A DNA stretch of 54,247 bases from an uncultured Lachnospiraceae bacterium (lineage in GTDB: Bacteria; Bacillota; Clostridia; Lachnospirales; Lachnospiraceae). The notes beneath the pieces were generated by a model. The model saw only the letters and a program-made list of their open reading frames with translations. It had not been told where the DNA came from and ran no database searches. Shown here one piece after another: positions 15,484 to 22,605 of this stretch (within the stretch, counting starts at the first letter, position 1; the number at the start of each line of letters is the position of its first letter). The translations under genes were made by a program, and so were the position numbers. The DNA lies in contig CANQHZ010000011.1 in the NCBI GenBank assembly GCA_947623805.1, positions 1 through 54,247 on the forward strand, read 5' to 3'.

Positions 15484-17637
15484 TTAGCCAAGTAATGAGA
15501 GTACGCCCTGGTTAGACTGGTTAGCCTGTGCGAGCATTGACTGACCTGCCTGTGCGAGGATATTGGCGTTAGAGTACTGTACCATCTCTGTAGCCATATC
15601 TGTGTCGCGGATACGTGACTCGGCCGCTGTGGTGTTCTCTACTACGTTGTCGAGGTTCTTGATTGTGTGGTCAAGTCTGTTCTGTACTGCACCAAGAGCT
15701 GAACGCTGTGAAGATACCTTCGCAACTGCGTCTGCGATTGCGTCGATTGCGTATGTTGCCGCTGCACCTGTCGCATCCTTTACATTAAGGTTCTTGATAC
15801 CAAGACCCGCTGTGCTCATTGACTCGATATTAACCATAATCTTATTTGTCATATCAGCGTCTGCGCCTACGTGGAGGCTAAAGTTCAAAGCATCTGTGTA
15901 GGTTACTGAGCCTTGCTTAATATTGAAGTTACCATCGCCCAAGTGCTCTACCTCTGCCGCCTTGTCTGTGCCGATTGAGCTTGCCTTTTCAAGCTCCTCC
16001 GTCATCATATCATAAGCTTCTGCCTTGGTAATATTCTTCTTATTGCCGTCCAATGCCGTATATACGTTTTCAGCCTGCTTAAGCATATCTGCGGTAAGCA
16101 TCTTGTCAAGTCTTCCATCAGCGATTGTCGAACTTGTAACAACACTGTTTACACCGTTATTCGTCGCTTCGTCTTTCAGACCTGCTTTATTCGTCTTGCT
16201 GTATGTCCTTACGGTATCGCCATCCTTAATTCTGGCAAGAATCTGGTCTACAGTAAGCTTCTGATAACCGTCTACAGTCTTTTCAATCGGAGCTTCGCCC
16301 TGACCTGTCGCTATCTGGTATACATTGGGCTTCCCTGTAAGAGTATCTTCTCCCACTACAACCCATGCGCCCTCGCCAAGCTTTTCAAGAGCGGATTTCA
16401 AATCGTCAAATGTAGAAGGTGAACCTGCCACTATCTGCTGCTCTTTGCCACCCAGTACAATCTTATCGCCTACTTCCGCTTGTGAGTAATACTGCCCTAT
16501 CGCATATTCTTTCAATTTCTCCTGGTTAGCGGTCTTGGTTGCGAATATATTTACCTCGCCTTCTTCGAGCTCCTCAATCTTCATGCCAATTATATTGTTA
16601 AACTCTCCGGCAGCGCCGTTATCAATTGCGGCATTGTGTATATCAACGATTGTCGTGCCAGCTTTCAACAGGCTAGTCAGCTCATTCTCTACGTCAGCCT
16701 GAGCGATTATTCCCTTTTCCAAATCGGTCTTAACACCGGCAGCCGCACTGATTGTATATGTCGATATCGTGCCGTCCGCGCTCTTTATGGTTATAGAATC
16801 ATTGTTAGCCCATGAAGTGAGTGCGTTTGTACCTAAATGTTTAACCACATCCTCCGCGGTAAGCTTCTCTACAAATGTCGTCTTCTCACCGTTGCTGTTT
16901 GTTATGCTGTCGCCGTCTTTAAGCTTAAGAGCCGCTCTTGACCCTTCAGTGCTGGCCATAGTAGTAGTAGTAATCTCACCGTCATATATATTACCGGCAG
17001 ACGCCTGCCCCCAGCCTGTTACTGTAGATATAGAAACATAATCCAGCTTATCTTTTGACTCGCCAATCTCGTACTCCTGTCCGCCAATCTTGACGCTATC
17101 GCCAGTCTTGAGCGCATTCTCAAGTTTGAAAGAATATGTGCCGTCGCCGTTGTCAACAAGCTTTCCGTCAAGACCTGCGTCATGAGCCGCTACAAGATTC
17201 TCAGACTTTGTTCCGTCTGCGTTGCCCTTTAACAGATAAATCTCGTTGAACTTTGTCGTCTCTGCTACACGGTCAATCTCTGTCGTGAGCTGGCTTATCT
17301 CATCCTGGATTGCCTGACGGTCTGACTCTGAGTTTGTGCCGTTTGCCGCCTGTACTGCAAGCTCATTCATTCTCTGCAGCATATCGTGAACTTCCGTCAG
17401 CGCACCTTCTGCTGTCTGCACTGCCGATACGCCATCCTCAGCGTTCGTAGATGCCTGTGTAAGTCCTCTTATCTGCTTTCTCATCTTCTCTGAAATTGTC
17501 AAGCCTGCCGCGTTGTCTGCTGCACGATTGATTTTGTAGCCTGATGAAAGTTTTTCCGTAGAGCCTGAAAGTGTGCCCTGTGTAATGCCTAACAGTCTGT
17601 TAGAGTTGATTGCCTGTAAATTGTGCTGTACTACCAT
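15484..17637 (-). CDS. hag: Flagellin (large, expanded central domain)
   Basis: The 717-aa protein has a typical N-terminal D0/D1 (NLQAINSNRLLG, LSSGYKINRAADNAAGL) and C-terminal D1/D0 (DTDMATEMVQYSNANILAQAG...VLSLLG). The middle, about residues 140-600, is unrelated to short flagellins of 270-500 residues and forms a large, likely surface-exposed domain. It is exported through the flagellar system, so has no signal peptide. Start follows CAAGGAGG. csrA lies 208 bp upstream on the same strand. No sigma-28 promoter is seen between the two genes, so expression may depend on a promoter upstream of csrA (see the invertible segment). Confidence 0.95.
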   Translation of the reverse strand: MVVQHNLQAINSNRLLGITQGTLSGSTEKLSSGYKINRAADNAAGLTISEKMRKQIRGLTQASTNAEDGVSAVQTAEGALTEVHDMLQRMNELAVQAANGTNSESDRQAIQDEISQLTTEIDRVAETTKFNEIYLLKGNADGTKSENLVAAHDAGLDGKLVDNGDGTYSFKLENALKTGDSVKIGGQEYEIGESKDKLDYVSISTVTGWGQASAGNIYDGEITTTTMASTEGSRAALKLKDGDSITNSNGEKTTFVEKLTAEDVVKHLGTNALTSWANNDSITIKSADGTISTYTISAAAGVKTDLEKGIIAQADVENELTSLLKAGTTIVDIHNAAIDNGAAGEFNNIIGMKIEELEEGEVNIFATKTANQEKLKEYAIGQYYSQAEVGDKIVLGGKEQQIVAGSPSTFDDLKSALEKLGEGAWVVVGEDTLTGKPNVYQIATGQGEAPIEKTVDGYQKLTVDQILARIKDGDTVRTYSKTNKAGLKDEATNNGVNSVVTSSTIADGRLDKMLTADMLKQAENVYTALDGNKKNITKAEAYDMMTEELEKASSIGTDKAAEVEHLGDGNFNIKQGSVTYTDALNFSLHVGADADMTNKIMVNIESMSTAGLGIKNLNVKDATGAAATYAIDAIADAVAKVSSQRSALGAVQNRLDHTIKNLDNVVENTTAAESRIRDTDMATEMVQYSNANILAQAGQSMLAQANQSNQGVLSLLG

Positions 17638-17767
17638 AAAATACCTCCTTGTCTGCCTCGGCGCGTCATATCACAATCGCTGCGCCTTAGCCATGCCGCG
17701 GAAATTTCCGTTTCCCGCCGTTTGTTTTGGGTTACATTGTTTTCAATATTCAGTTGTATATAATAAT
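17638..17767 (-). promoter_or_regulatory. Flagellin 5' leader with possible CsrA sites
   Basis: The leader contains CGGAAATTTCCG, a GGCGC...GCGCC hairpin and the GGA of the ribosome site CAAGGAGG. CsrA binds GGA motifs in loops and represses hag in Bacillus; the same is inferred here because csrA is the upstream neighbour. Confidence 0.35.
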
Positions 17768-17817
17768 CCGCATACAGCCTGCTTTTTGGCGCGCCTGCTT
17801 TGACAGGCTGTATCCGG
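17768..17817 (-). terminator. csrA-hag intergenic hairpin
   Basis: Arms 17768-17781 and 17804-17817 pair over 14 bp with one mismatch (core ATACAGCCTG / CAGGCTGTAT). On the minus strand AT-rich ATTATTATA follows rather than a T-run, so it may be a leaky terminator or processing point adjusting the csrA:hag ratio. Confidence 0.4.
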
Positions 17818-17845
17818 CTATTATCAGTTAAACATCAGCTTTTAT

Positions 17846-18091
17846 TTATTTTTCATTCTGTGCGCACGATGCTGCTTTCGCCTGCTCCTGCGCCTCCTCG
17901 CGCTCTTTGTTCAGCGCCGCATTTCTGCGCTTTACCGCGCGTTTCTGTATTGCCCTGCCTCTTGCGATGTTCACCTCTTTAGGCGCGTCTATCATCAGTT
18001 TGAGTTGATTTTTGTTGCCGCCTAAAAAAGTAATCTTGATATCCTTGCCTATCATCAGGTATTCTTCCCTTGGCACTGTAAGCATCAGCAT
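17846..18091 (-). CDS. csrA: CsrA translational regulator
   Basis: This is an 81-aa CsrA: the start MLMLTVPREEYLMIG, the KITFLGGNKNQLKL strands and IDAPKEVNIARGRAI match the family core, including the GxxKLMIxAPxxVxIxR face that binds RNA. A basic, Ala/Glu-rich tail of about 25 residues extends it beyond the usual 60-75. Start ATG 18091 has GGAGG at 7 bases; the frame continues upstream through the recombination site, but without a ribosome site. It lies directly upstream of flagellin and 56 bp from the left inverted site, so its promoter would be swapped by inversion. Confidence 0.9.
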   Translation of the reverse strand: MLMLTVPREEYLMIGKDIKITFLGGNKNQLKLMIDAPKEVNIARGRAIQKRAVKRRNAALNKEREEAQEQAKAASCAQNEK

Positions 18092-18147
18092 ATAAAAACC
18101 TCCTTGTTTTCCTATAAACGCCAATTCCGCCAGCTTTGGCTGCCTGC

Positions 18148-18175
18148 GCAACAATCTGGACAGAATGTTGCATTT
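18148..18175. repeat. Left inverted recombination site (28 bp)
   Basis: The site starts GCAACAATC and ends GTTGCATTT. It matches the reverse complement of 19038-19065 at all 28 positions. Within each site GCAACA...TGTTGC form near-palindromic arms around TCTGGACAGA, the form expected of a tyrosine-recombinase core. Confidence 0.85.
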
Positions 18176-18202
18176 GATATCTGCTGCAGAACGAATTAAT
18201 AT
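18174..18202 (+). promoter_or_regulatory. Promoter of recombinase gene
   Basis: TTGATA (18174-18179), 17 bp, TAATAT (18197-18202). It begins at the inner edge of the left site, so it travels with the segment and the recombinase stays expressed in both orientations. Confidence 0.6.
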
Positions 18203-18252
18203 TAAGGGAAAGGAAATCTAACGAAAGGAAACGTTTAGAGAGGGGTAAAGCT

Positions 18253-18843
18253 ATGAGTACAATGTCGCCTATCAAGGACAAAAGAGAGCTGGAAGCTATG
18301 AAAAAATATTTTCTGTGGAAAAAGGAGATAAGAAATTATGCGCTGTTTTGCGTAGGAATCAATACCGCCCTGCGCATAAGCGATCTTTTGAAGCTGCGCT
18401 GGAAAGATGTGTATGATTTTAAAAGTCATTCATTTAAAAGGCATTTGCAGATAAGGGAGCAAAAAACGAAAAAGAGGAACGAGATACTTTTAAATAAGGA
18501 AGCCGTGAAAGCCTTAAAGAAACTGTTTGCACACTTTAACCGAGACAATGCGCCGATAAGTGAAAACAGCTTTATATTTGTCGGAAGGAAAAATACAGGT
18601 AGGCCGCTGAGCCGCTCTCAGGCGTACCGCATCATAAACGACGCCGCCAGAGTATTGAAAATAGCCGGAAATATCGGCTGCCATTCGCTCAGAAAAACTT
18701 TTGGCTATTTCGCGGCGCGCAGGGGTATTTCCGCCGTGCTGATTATGAATATTTACAACCATTCATCATTTCCAATCACAAGGCGCTATCTGGGCATAGA
18801 GCAGGACGAGCGCGATGAAGTGTTTATGCGGATAGCGCTTTAG
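18253..18843 (+). CDS. Tyrosine recombinase (single catalytic domain)
   Basis: The 196-aa protein is essentially only the catalytic domain of the phage-integrase/XerCD class: Arg in NTALRISDLLKLRW, Lys in the KTKKRNEILL hairpin, His-x-x-Arg in GCHSLRKTFGY, His in YNHSSF and the nucleophile Tyr in ITRRYLGI. All catalytic residues are present. It lacks the N-terminal core-binding domain of Xer proteins, like the short FimB/FimE invertases. Start ATG 18253 follows GAGGGG. It lies between inverted sites and probably inverts them. Confidence 0.85.
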   Translation: MSTMSPIKDKRELEAMKKYFLWKKEIRNYALFCVGINTALRISDLLKLRWKDVYDFKSHSFKRHLQIREQKTKKRNEILLNKEAVKALKKLFAHFNRDNAPISENSFIFVGRKNTGRPLSRSQAYRIINDAARVLKIAGNIGCHSLRKTFGYFAARRGISAVLIMNIYNHSSFPITRRYLGIEQDERDEVFMRIAL

Positions 18844-18905
18844 CAAAAGCAGCTGGAAAAACTGATTGTTTATTTAATATCGTTTTTTAATTTTGAGTGT
18901 CTTAT

Positions 18906-18925
18906 GGCATAACTATGCCCTTTTT
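18906..18925 (+). terminator. Terminator after recombinase
   Basis: GGCAT AACT ATGCC followed by CTTTTT. It separates recombinase transcription from the sigma-28 promoter downstream. Confidence 0.65.
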
Positions 18926-18980
18926 CAGTTATTCTCAAGTCATTTTTACAAAATCATCGAAATTTTTTTCAGTCAAGGGG

Positions 18981-19007
18981 TAAAGTATTTTGAACAATAA
19001 CCGATAT
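18981..19007 (+). promoter_or_regulatory. Sigma-28 (SigD/FliA) flagellar promoter
   Basis: TAAA (18981-18984), 16 bp, CCGATAT (19001-19007), matching the flagellar consensus TAAA-N15-GCCGATAt at all but one -10 position. It points right, out of the segment through the right site, and toward the nuclease gene at 19248. After inversion it would read leftward into csrA-hag. Confidence 0.75.
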
Positions 19008-19037
19008 ATAGAGTGTAAGAACAAAAACAGCGTCAAA

Positions 19038-19065
19038 AAATGCAACATTCTGTCCAGATTGTTGC
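19038..19065. repeat. Right inverted recombination site (28 bp)
   Basis: Reverse complement of 18148-18175 without a mismatch; starts AAATGCAAC and ends GATTGTTGC. It lies about 25 bases downstream of the expected start point of the sigma-28 promoter. Confidence 0.85.
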
Positions 19066-19247
19066 ATTTTTATATTTTACCACTTTTAGGAATATATACA
19101 TATAATTTTATGAATAAGCTTCTTACGATTGTTTTTATGCTATCATATTATACATTAAAAAATGAAAATTCTATGGAGATTTCACGAAAAATCAGTTTTC
19201 AATAGAAGGCGTTCGATGTATAATAAGATGGAAAGCAGGTGATATCT

Positions 19248-20057
19248 TTGAAAACGGCAGAGCAGATACATCAACAGGACTTGGAGCGTCTGCGGTCCCT
19301 ACGATATATGGACGATGATTTTTTTACGGTCTGTCTTGAAGATAATTTTGAAGCTGTGGAGCTGATACTTAGAATTGTGTTGGGAAAAGAGGTAAGAATT
19401 AAATCAATCCGCACGCAGGAAGTATTGAAAAACCTTCATGGGCGTTCAGCAATATTGGATGTACATGTAATTGACGCTGATGATAAAGAGGCGGACATAG
19501 AAATTCAGCGTTCAGATGCGGGCGCGGGCGCAAAAAGGGCAAGGCATAACAGCAGCTTACTTGACGCACATATCTTAAAGCCTGGGGAAAATACAGAAGA
19601 TATTCCTGACAGTTATGTCATTTTTATTACAGAAAATGATGTGATGAAGGGCGGCAAGCCAATTTATTTGGTAGAGAGATATGTTTCAATCGGTGATGAA
19701 AAGGTATTGTTTGGCGATGGTTCACATATAATATATGTTAATGGAAAATATCGCGGCGATGATGAAATCGGCAGGCTGATGCATGATTTTTCATGTACCA
19801 ATCCCGATGATATGAATTATGACGTGCTTGCCAAAAAGGCGAGGTATTTCAAACAGGACGAGGAAGGAGTGAAGTCAATGTGCAAGATGTTGGAGGATAT
19901 GAGGAATGAAGCAGCACAGAAAGCAGAGTTGGACAAGGCGCGACAAATAGCTGTTTGTATGATTAAAGACGGAGAGCTGCCAATTGAAAAAATTGCGCTG
20001 TATTCTGGCTTGTCACTCGATGAAGTCAGGGAGTTAGCAGAGCCGATTATGGCATAG
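19248..20057 (+). CDS. Rpn-family PD-(D/E)XK nuclease
   Basis: The protein (269 aa from TTG 19248) resembles the 'Rpn/transposase-like nuclease' group common in Firmicutes: N-terminal YMDDDFFTVCLEDN, the nuclease core LDVHVIDADDKEADIEIQR (Asp...Glu-x-Gln), and a C-terminal helical tail ending DEVRELAEPIMA. Such proteins stimulate recombination or act as defence-like nucleases. TTG is chosen over GTG 19239 because AGGTGA then has proper spacing. In the current orientation it lies downstream of the sigma-28 promoter, about 235 bp away. Confidence 0.75.
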   Translation: MKTAEQIHQQDLERLRSLRYMDDDFFTVCLEDNFEAVELILRIVLGKEVRIKSIRTQEVLKNLHGRSAILDVHVIDADDKEADIEIQRSDAGAGAKRARHNSSLLDAHILKPGENTEDIPDSYVIFITENDVMKGGKPIYLVERYVSIGDEKVLFGDGSHIIYVNGKYRGDDEIGRLMHDFSCTNPDDMNYDVLAKKARYFKQDEEGVKSMCKMLEDMRNEAAQKAELDKARQIAVCMIKDGELPIEKIALYSGLSLDEVRELAEPIMA

Positions 20058-20107
20058 TGTAAAAATATTGTGCAATTTTTGTTTTTCAGCAGGAATAATG
20101 TAAACAT

Positions 20108-20143
20108 AAAAAGGACCGACGCGAAACCGCGCCGGTCCTTTTT
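20108..20143 (-). terminator. Terminator of flagellin fragment
   Basis: AAAAAGGACCG-CGCG pairs with CGCG-CGGTCCTTTTT. It resembles the hag terminator at 15414-15449 in form and position. Confidence 0.75.
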
Positions 20144-20180
20144 GTTAGGGATTGTGTTATTTATTTCATTCTGAGAATAA

Positions 20181-20372
20181 TTAGCCAAGTAATGAGAGTA
20201 CGCCCTGGTTAGACTGGTTAGCCTGTGCGAGCATTGACTGACCTGCCTGTGAAAGGATATTGTTGTTAGAGTATCTAACCATCTCATCAGCCATATCTGT
20301 ATCACGGATTGCTGACTCTGCGCTCTGCGTATTCTCAACAACATTGTCGAGGTTCTTGATTGTATGCTCCAA
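20181..20372 (-). pseudogene. Flagellin 3' fragment
   Basis: Reads [14 protein letters not shown], then [22 protein letters not shown] and the VLSLLG end: the last 64 residues of a flagellin. The text before it is unrelated (poly-T, then AT-rich), so the copy has lost its N-terminus. The nucleotide sequence is very close to the end of hag but not identical ([11 protein letters not shown] against ATEMVQYSNAN), so it may come from a second flagellin gene rather than hag itself. It cannot make a filament subunit by itself. Confidence 0.85.
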
Positions 20373-20400
20373 TGCATTTTTATATTATACCCATATTATG

Positions 20401-20433
20401 AGAAAAACCACTCTATCATTATAAGGTGGTTCT
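20401..20433 (-). terminator. Terminator of toxin-antitoxin operon
   Basis: On the minus strand ACCAC and GTGGT pair, followed by TTTT. It lies just behind the RelE-like stop codon. Confidence 0.5.
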
Positions 20434-20451
20434 CAAATAAATGATATTCAC

Positions 20452-20706
20452 TTAATAGCGTTTATACACATCTCCTCTATTGTCTATATTTTCTATTGAA
20501 ATAATTTTAACCATTTCATCAATAGTATATAATATTCTATAGTCTCCTACACGCAAGCGAAATAAATTACAGCCTTTCAGCCTTTTTATGTCAGTACCAT
20601 CCGGCAGCTTATAGATTGCCGCATATAATCGCAATCGCTGCGCCTTGTCCTGTTTATCGAGGAACTTCTGTGCCGCTTTTTCAAATTTTATCTTGTAAGT
20701 CTGCAT
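20452..20706 (-). CDS. RelE/ParE-family toxin
   Basis: The 84-aa protein has the RelE pattern: YKIKFEKAAQKFLDKQDK, IKRLKG, and the central LFRLRVGDYRILYTID motif with Arg residues that in RelE act on ribosome-bound mRNA; the C-terminal tail DNRGDVYKRY is also typical. It overlaps the antitoxin gene by 26 bp, the usual translational coupling. It would be a ribosome-dependent mRNA endonuclease held in check by its partner. Confidence 0.85.
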   Translation of the reverse strand: MQTYKIKFEKAAQKFLDKQDKAQRLRLYAAIYKLPDGTDIKRLKGCNLFRLRVGDYRILYTIDEMVKIISIENIDNRGDVYKRY

Positions 20707-20920
20707 ATGTCAAACCATCCCTTTTTAACAACTCGTCAAATGAAATTGTATCACCATTATTTTCTGCCTCTGCCTCTTTCATCATCTCTATGTCCCATTC
20801 ATCCGGCTCGACTTCTTCAATGAGTAAATTTCTGATGCTGTTCAACATATCCACAACAAATAACATTTTATTTTCCGGTATCTGATTTAATAATTGTACC
20901 GCTCTTTCTCTATCACTCAT
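20681..20920 (-). CDS. Antitoxin of RelE-like toxin
   Basis: The 79-aa acidic protein is directly upstream of and overlapping the toxin gene. Its N-terminal helices (SDRERAVQLLNQIPENK) and acidic C-terminal part with SFDELLKRDGLTYADLQ are of the kind that wraps the toxin. I use ATG 20920 because AAGGTGG lies 6 bases before it; a GTG one codon earlier is less likely. No DNA-binding motif is obvious. It belongs to a type II system by context. Confidence 0.75.
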   Translation of the reverse strand: MSDRERAVQLLNQIPENKMLFVVDMLNSIRNLLIEEVEPDEWDIEMMKEAEAENNGDTISFDELLKRDGLTYADLQDKI

Positions 20921-21010
20921 CACTTACCACCTTCCTACTTTCTCATCAGCCACTTTTCTACTTGAAATCAGTATAACATTTTTTAACATAGTATACCATA
21001 TTTATTCTGC

Positions 21011-21033
21011 ACAAATATCGGACAGATATTTGT
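21011..21033 (-). terminator. Hairpin after the fatty acid operon
   Basis: ACAAATATC and GATATTTGT form a perfect 9-bp stem around GGACA, 10 bases beyond the marR stop. No T-run follows on the minus strand, so termination would be weak. Confidence 0.4.
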
Positions 21034-21042
21034 ATTACAGAA

Positions 21043-21495
21043 TTATACGCTTTTCTCCATTTCTTCAAAAAAGTCGCTCAGGTTGAGAAGTCCCTTTATC
21101 ATGGCTTTGAGCTCATCTTCTTCCATGTCGCGCAGTATGGCTTTTACCATATTCTGGTGAAAATTCCTGTGGTGGTAAAAGGCTTTTTTGCCTTTATCCG
21201 TGAGGCGTGCCAAAACGACACGTTTGTCATTTTTGCTGCGTTCTCTGATTATATAGCCTTTGTCTTCAAGGCTGTTCATATTTGTGGTGAGAGTACCTAC
21301 TGTGACGGAAAGCTTTTTGGCGATAGCAGACATACTCTGGGGTTCTTCGATTCCTATTGCATCCATGATATGCATATCATTGTTTGTGATATCCTTAAAT
21401 TCGCTCGTAATTATCGCCTTTTCCTCGATATCCATTACATTGTTGAACAGCTTTACAAGCATATTATTCAAAGCTCTGTTCTCGCTCCTCTGCAT
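21043..21495 (-). CDS. fabT: MarR-family regulator, FabT-like
   Basis: This is a 150-aa winged-helix MarR protein: MSAIAKKLSVTVGTLTTNMNSLEDKGYI (recognition helix), the DKRVVLARLTDKGKKAF wing, and helical dimer arms at both ends. In Streptococcus and relatives FabT binds TTTGA-N3-TCAAA boxes in front of the fab genes when charged with acyl-ACP. Here two such boxes lie at the operon's promoter. Unlike Streptococcus, the gene is last in the operon, after fabH. ATG 21495 has GGAGG upstream; the frame extends back to 21630 without support. Confidence 0.75.
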   Translation of the reverse strand: MQRSENRALNNMLVKLFNNVMDIEEKAIITSEFKDITNNDMHIMDAIGIEEPQSMSAIAKKLSVTVGTLTTNMNSLEDKGYIIRERSKNDKRVVLARLTDKGKKAFYHHRNFHQNMVKAILRDMEEDELKAMIKGLLNLSDFFEEMEKSV

Positions 21496-21557
21496 ATCCG
21501 CCACACCTCCCATCTTAATATTTTTTAAGCGTCTACCAAAAATACATTGACGTGATT

Positions 21558-22556
21558 TTACCAAACAATCACGCTCGCACCATACGTAAGCCCCGCTCCG
21601 AAACCTGAAAGCACAAGCCTGTCGCCGCACTTTAATTGTCCGCTTCTGTTTAGCTCATCGAGCAGCACGGGTATAGTCGCTGACGACATGTTTCCCACTC
21701 TGGACAAATTCATAGGGAACTTGGAAATATCGGCTTTTAGGCGTTTCGCTACAGACTCTATTATTCGCACATTTGCCTGATGCAGCACAAATTTATCCAC
21801 GTCGCTGGCGCCAATCCCCGCCTTGTCAAGCGCCTCGCTTATACACGCTGGCACTTGTCTTGTGGCAAACTTATATACTTCCTGTCCGTCCATATGTATA
21901 TATTTTGACGGCTGCTCACTGTCCACAACAAACGGGTTGAAAACGCCGCGCTCGCCGCACGAAAGCGCCGCTCCCCTTGCACCGTCTGAGCCCTGTACTA
22001 TGCTCTCTATTCCTGAACGTCTGCCGTTTTCGCACTGCGCGTCTTTATCGTCTACCGCCTGAATATACGCCGCTCCCGCCCCGTCGCCAAAAAGCACGCA
22101 GGTAGAACGGTCACTCCAGTCCACAAGCTTTGAAATCACCTCGCTGCCGACAATCAGCGCATTTTTGTATAGTCCTGTATTCATATAGGCATAGGCTGTA
22201 TTAAGCGCAAATAAAAATCCCGAGCATGCAGCATTTATGTCAAACGCGGCTGCATGCGGCGCGCCTATTATGCTCTGCACCTGACACGCGCAGCAGGGAA
22301 GCAGAAGCTCGGGCGAGCAGGTCGCCACGATTATCAGCTCTACCTCATCTGCCGAAACCCCCGCGTTTTTGAGCGCAGCCTGACAAGCCTTTGCCGCAAG
22401 CGTCGATACTGTGTCCTTTGTTGAAATTCTGCGCTCTGCTATCCCTGTCCTTTCACGAATCCATTCATCAGAGGTATCGACAAGCTTCGCCATATCAAAA
22501 TTAGTAACTGTTTTTTCGGGCAGCGCGCTTCCTGTGCCGCTGATTTTAACTGTCAT
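21558..22556 (-). CDS. fabH: FabH, beta-ketoacyl-ACP synthase III
   Basis: The 332-aa protein has the catalytic triad: Cys in NAACSGFLFAL, His in LHQANVRII and Asn in SRVGNMSSATIP; the C-terminus GAGLTYGASVIVW is typical. It condenses acetyl-CoA (or branched acyl-CoA) with malonyl-ACP to start fatty acid synthesis. ATG 22556 follows GGAGGAG. An insert AVDDKDAQCENGRR in the mid-region is not usual in short FabH proteins. It lies between accDA and the marR gene. Confidence 0.95.
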   Translation of the reverse strand: MTVKISGTGSALPEKTVTNFDMAKLVDTSDEWIRERTGIAERRISTKDTVSTLAAKACQAALKNAGVSADEVELIIVATCSPELLLPCCACQVQSIIGAPHAAAFDINAACSGFLFALNTAYAYMNTGLYKNALIVGSEVISKLVDWSDRSTCVLFGDGAGAAYIQAVDDKDAQCENGRRSGIESIVQGSDGARGAALSCGERGVFNPFVVDSEQPSKYIHMDGQEVYKFATRQVPACISEALDKAGIGASDVDKFVLHQANVRIIESVAKRLKADISKFPMNLSRVGNMSSATIPVLLDELNRSGQLKCGDRLVLSGFGAGLTYGASVIVW

Positions 22557-22605
22557 TATGAAAACTCCTCCATTATCACTGTCGCGGTTGTGTAAATACC
22601 GTTCG

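Larger units (their letters stand above)
18148..19065. mobile_element. Putative invertible DNA segment with recombinase and flagellar promoter
   Basis: The 918-bp segment is bounded by identical 28-bp inverted sites. It holds, left to right, a sigma-A promoter, a tyrosine recombinase gene, an intrinsic terminator and an outward sigma-28 promoter. Inversion would turn that promoter toward csrA-hag (ATG 56 bp beyond the left site). Seen directly: sites, gene, promoter motifs. Inferred: inversion and phase variation of flagellin. Whether the site pair is active is not known. Confidence 0.7.

Noticed and set aside
17768-17817. Sigma-28-like text AGCCGGATA near the csrA-hag hairpin as hag promoter
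   Set aside because: The -10 match is imperfect and no TAAA lies 15-16 bases upstream; its bases are explained by the hairpin stem.
18990-19205. 71-codon frame over the right recombination site
   Set aside because: It runs through the sigma-28 promoter and inverted site, starts at a weak codon and has no ribosome site.
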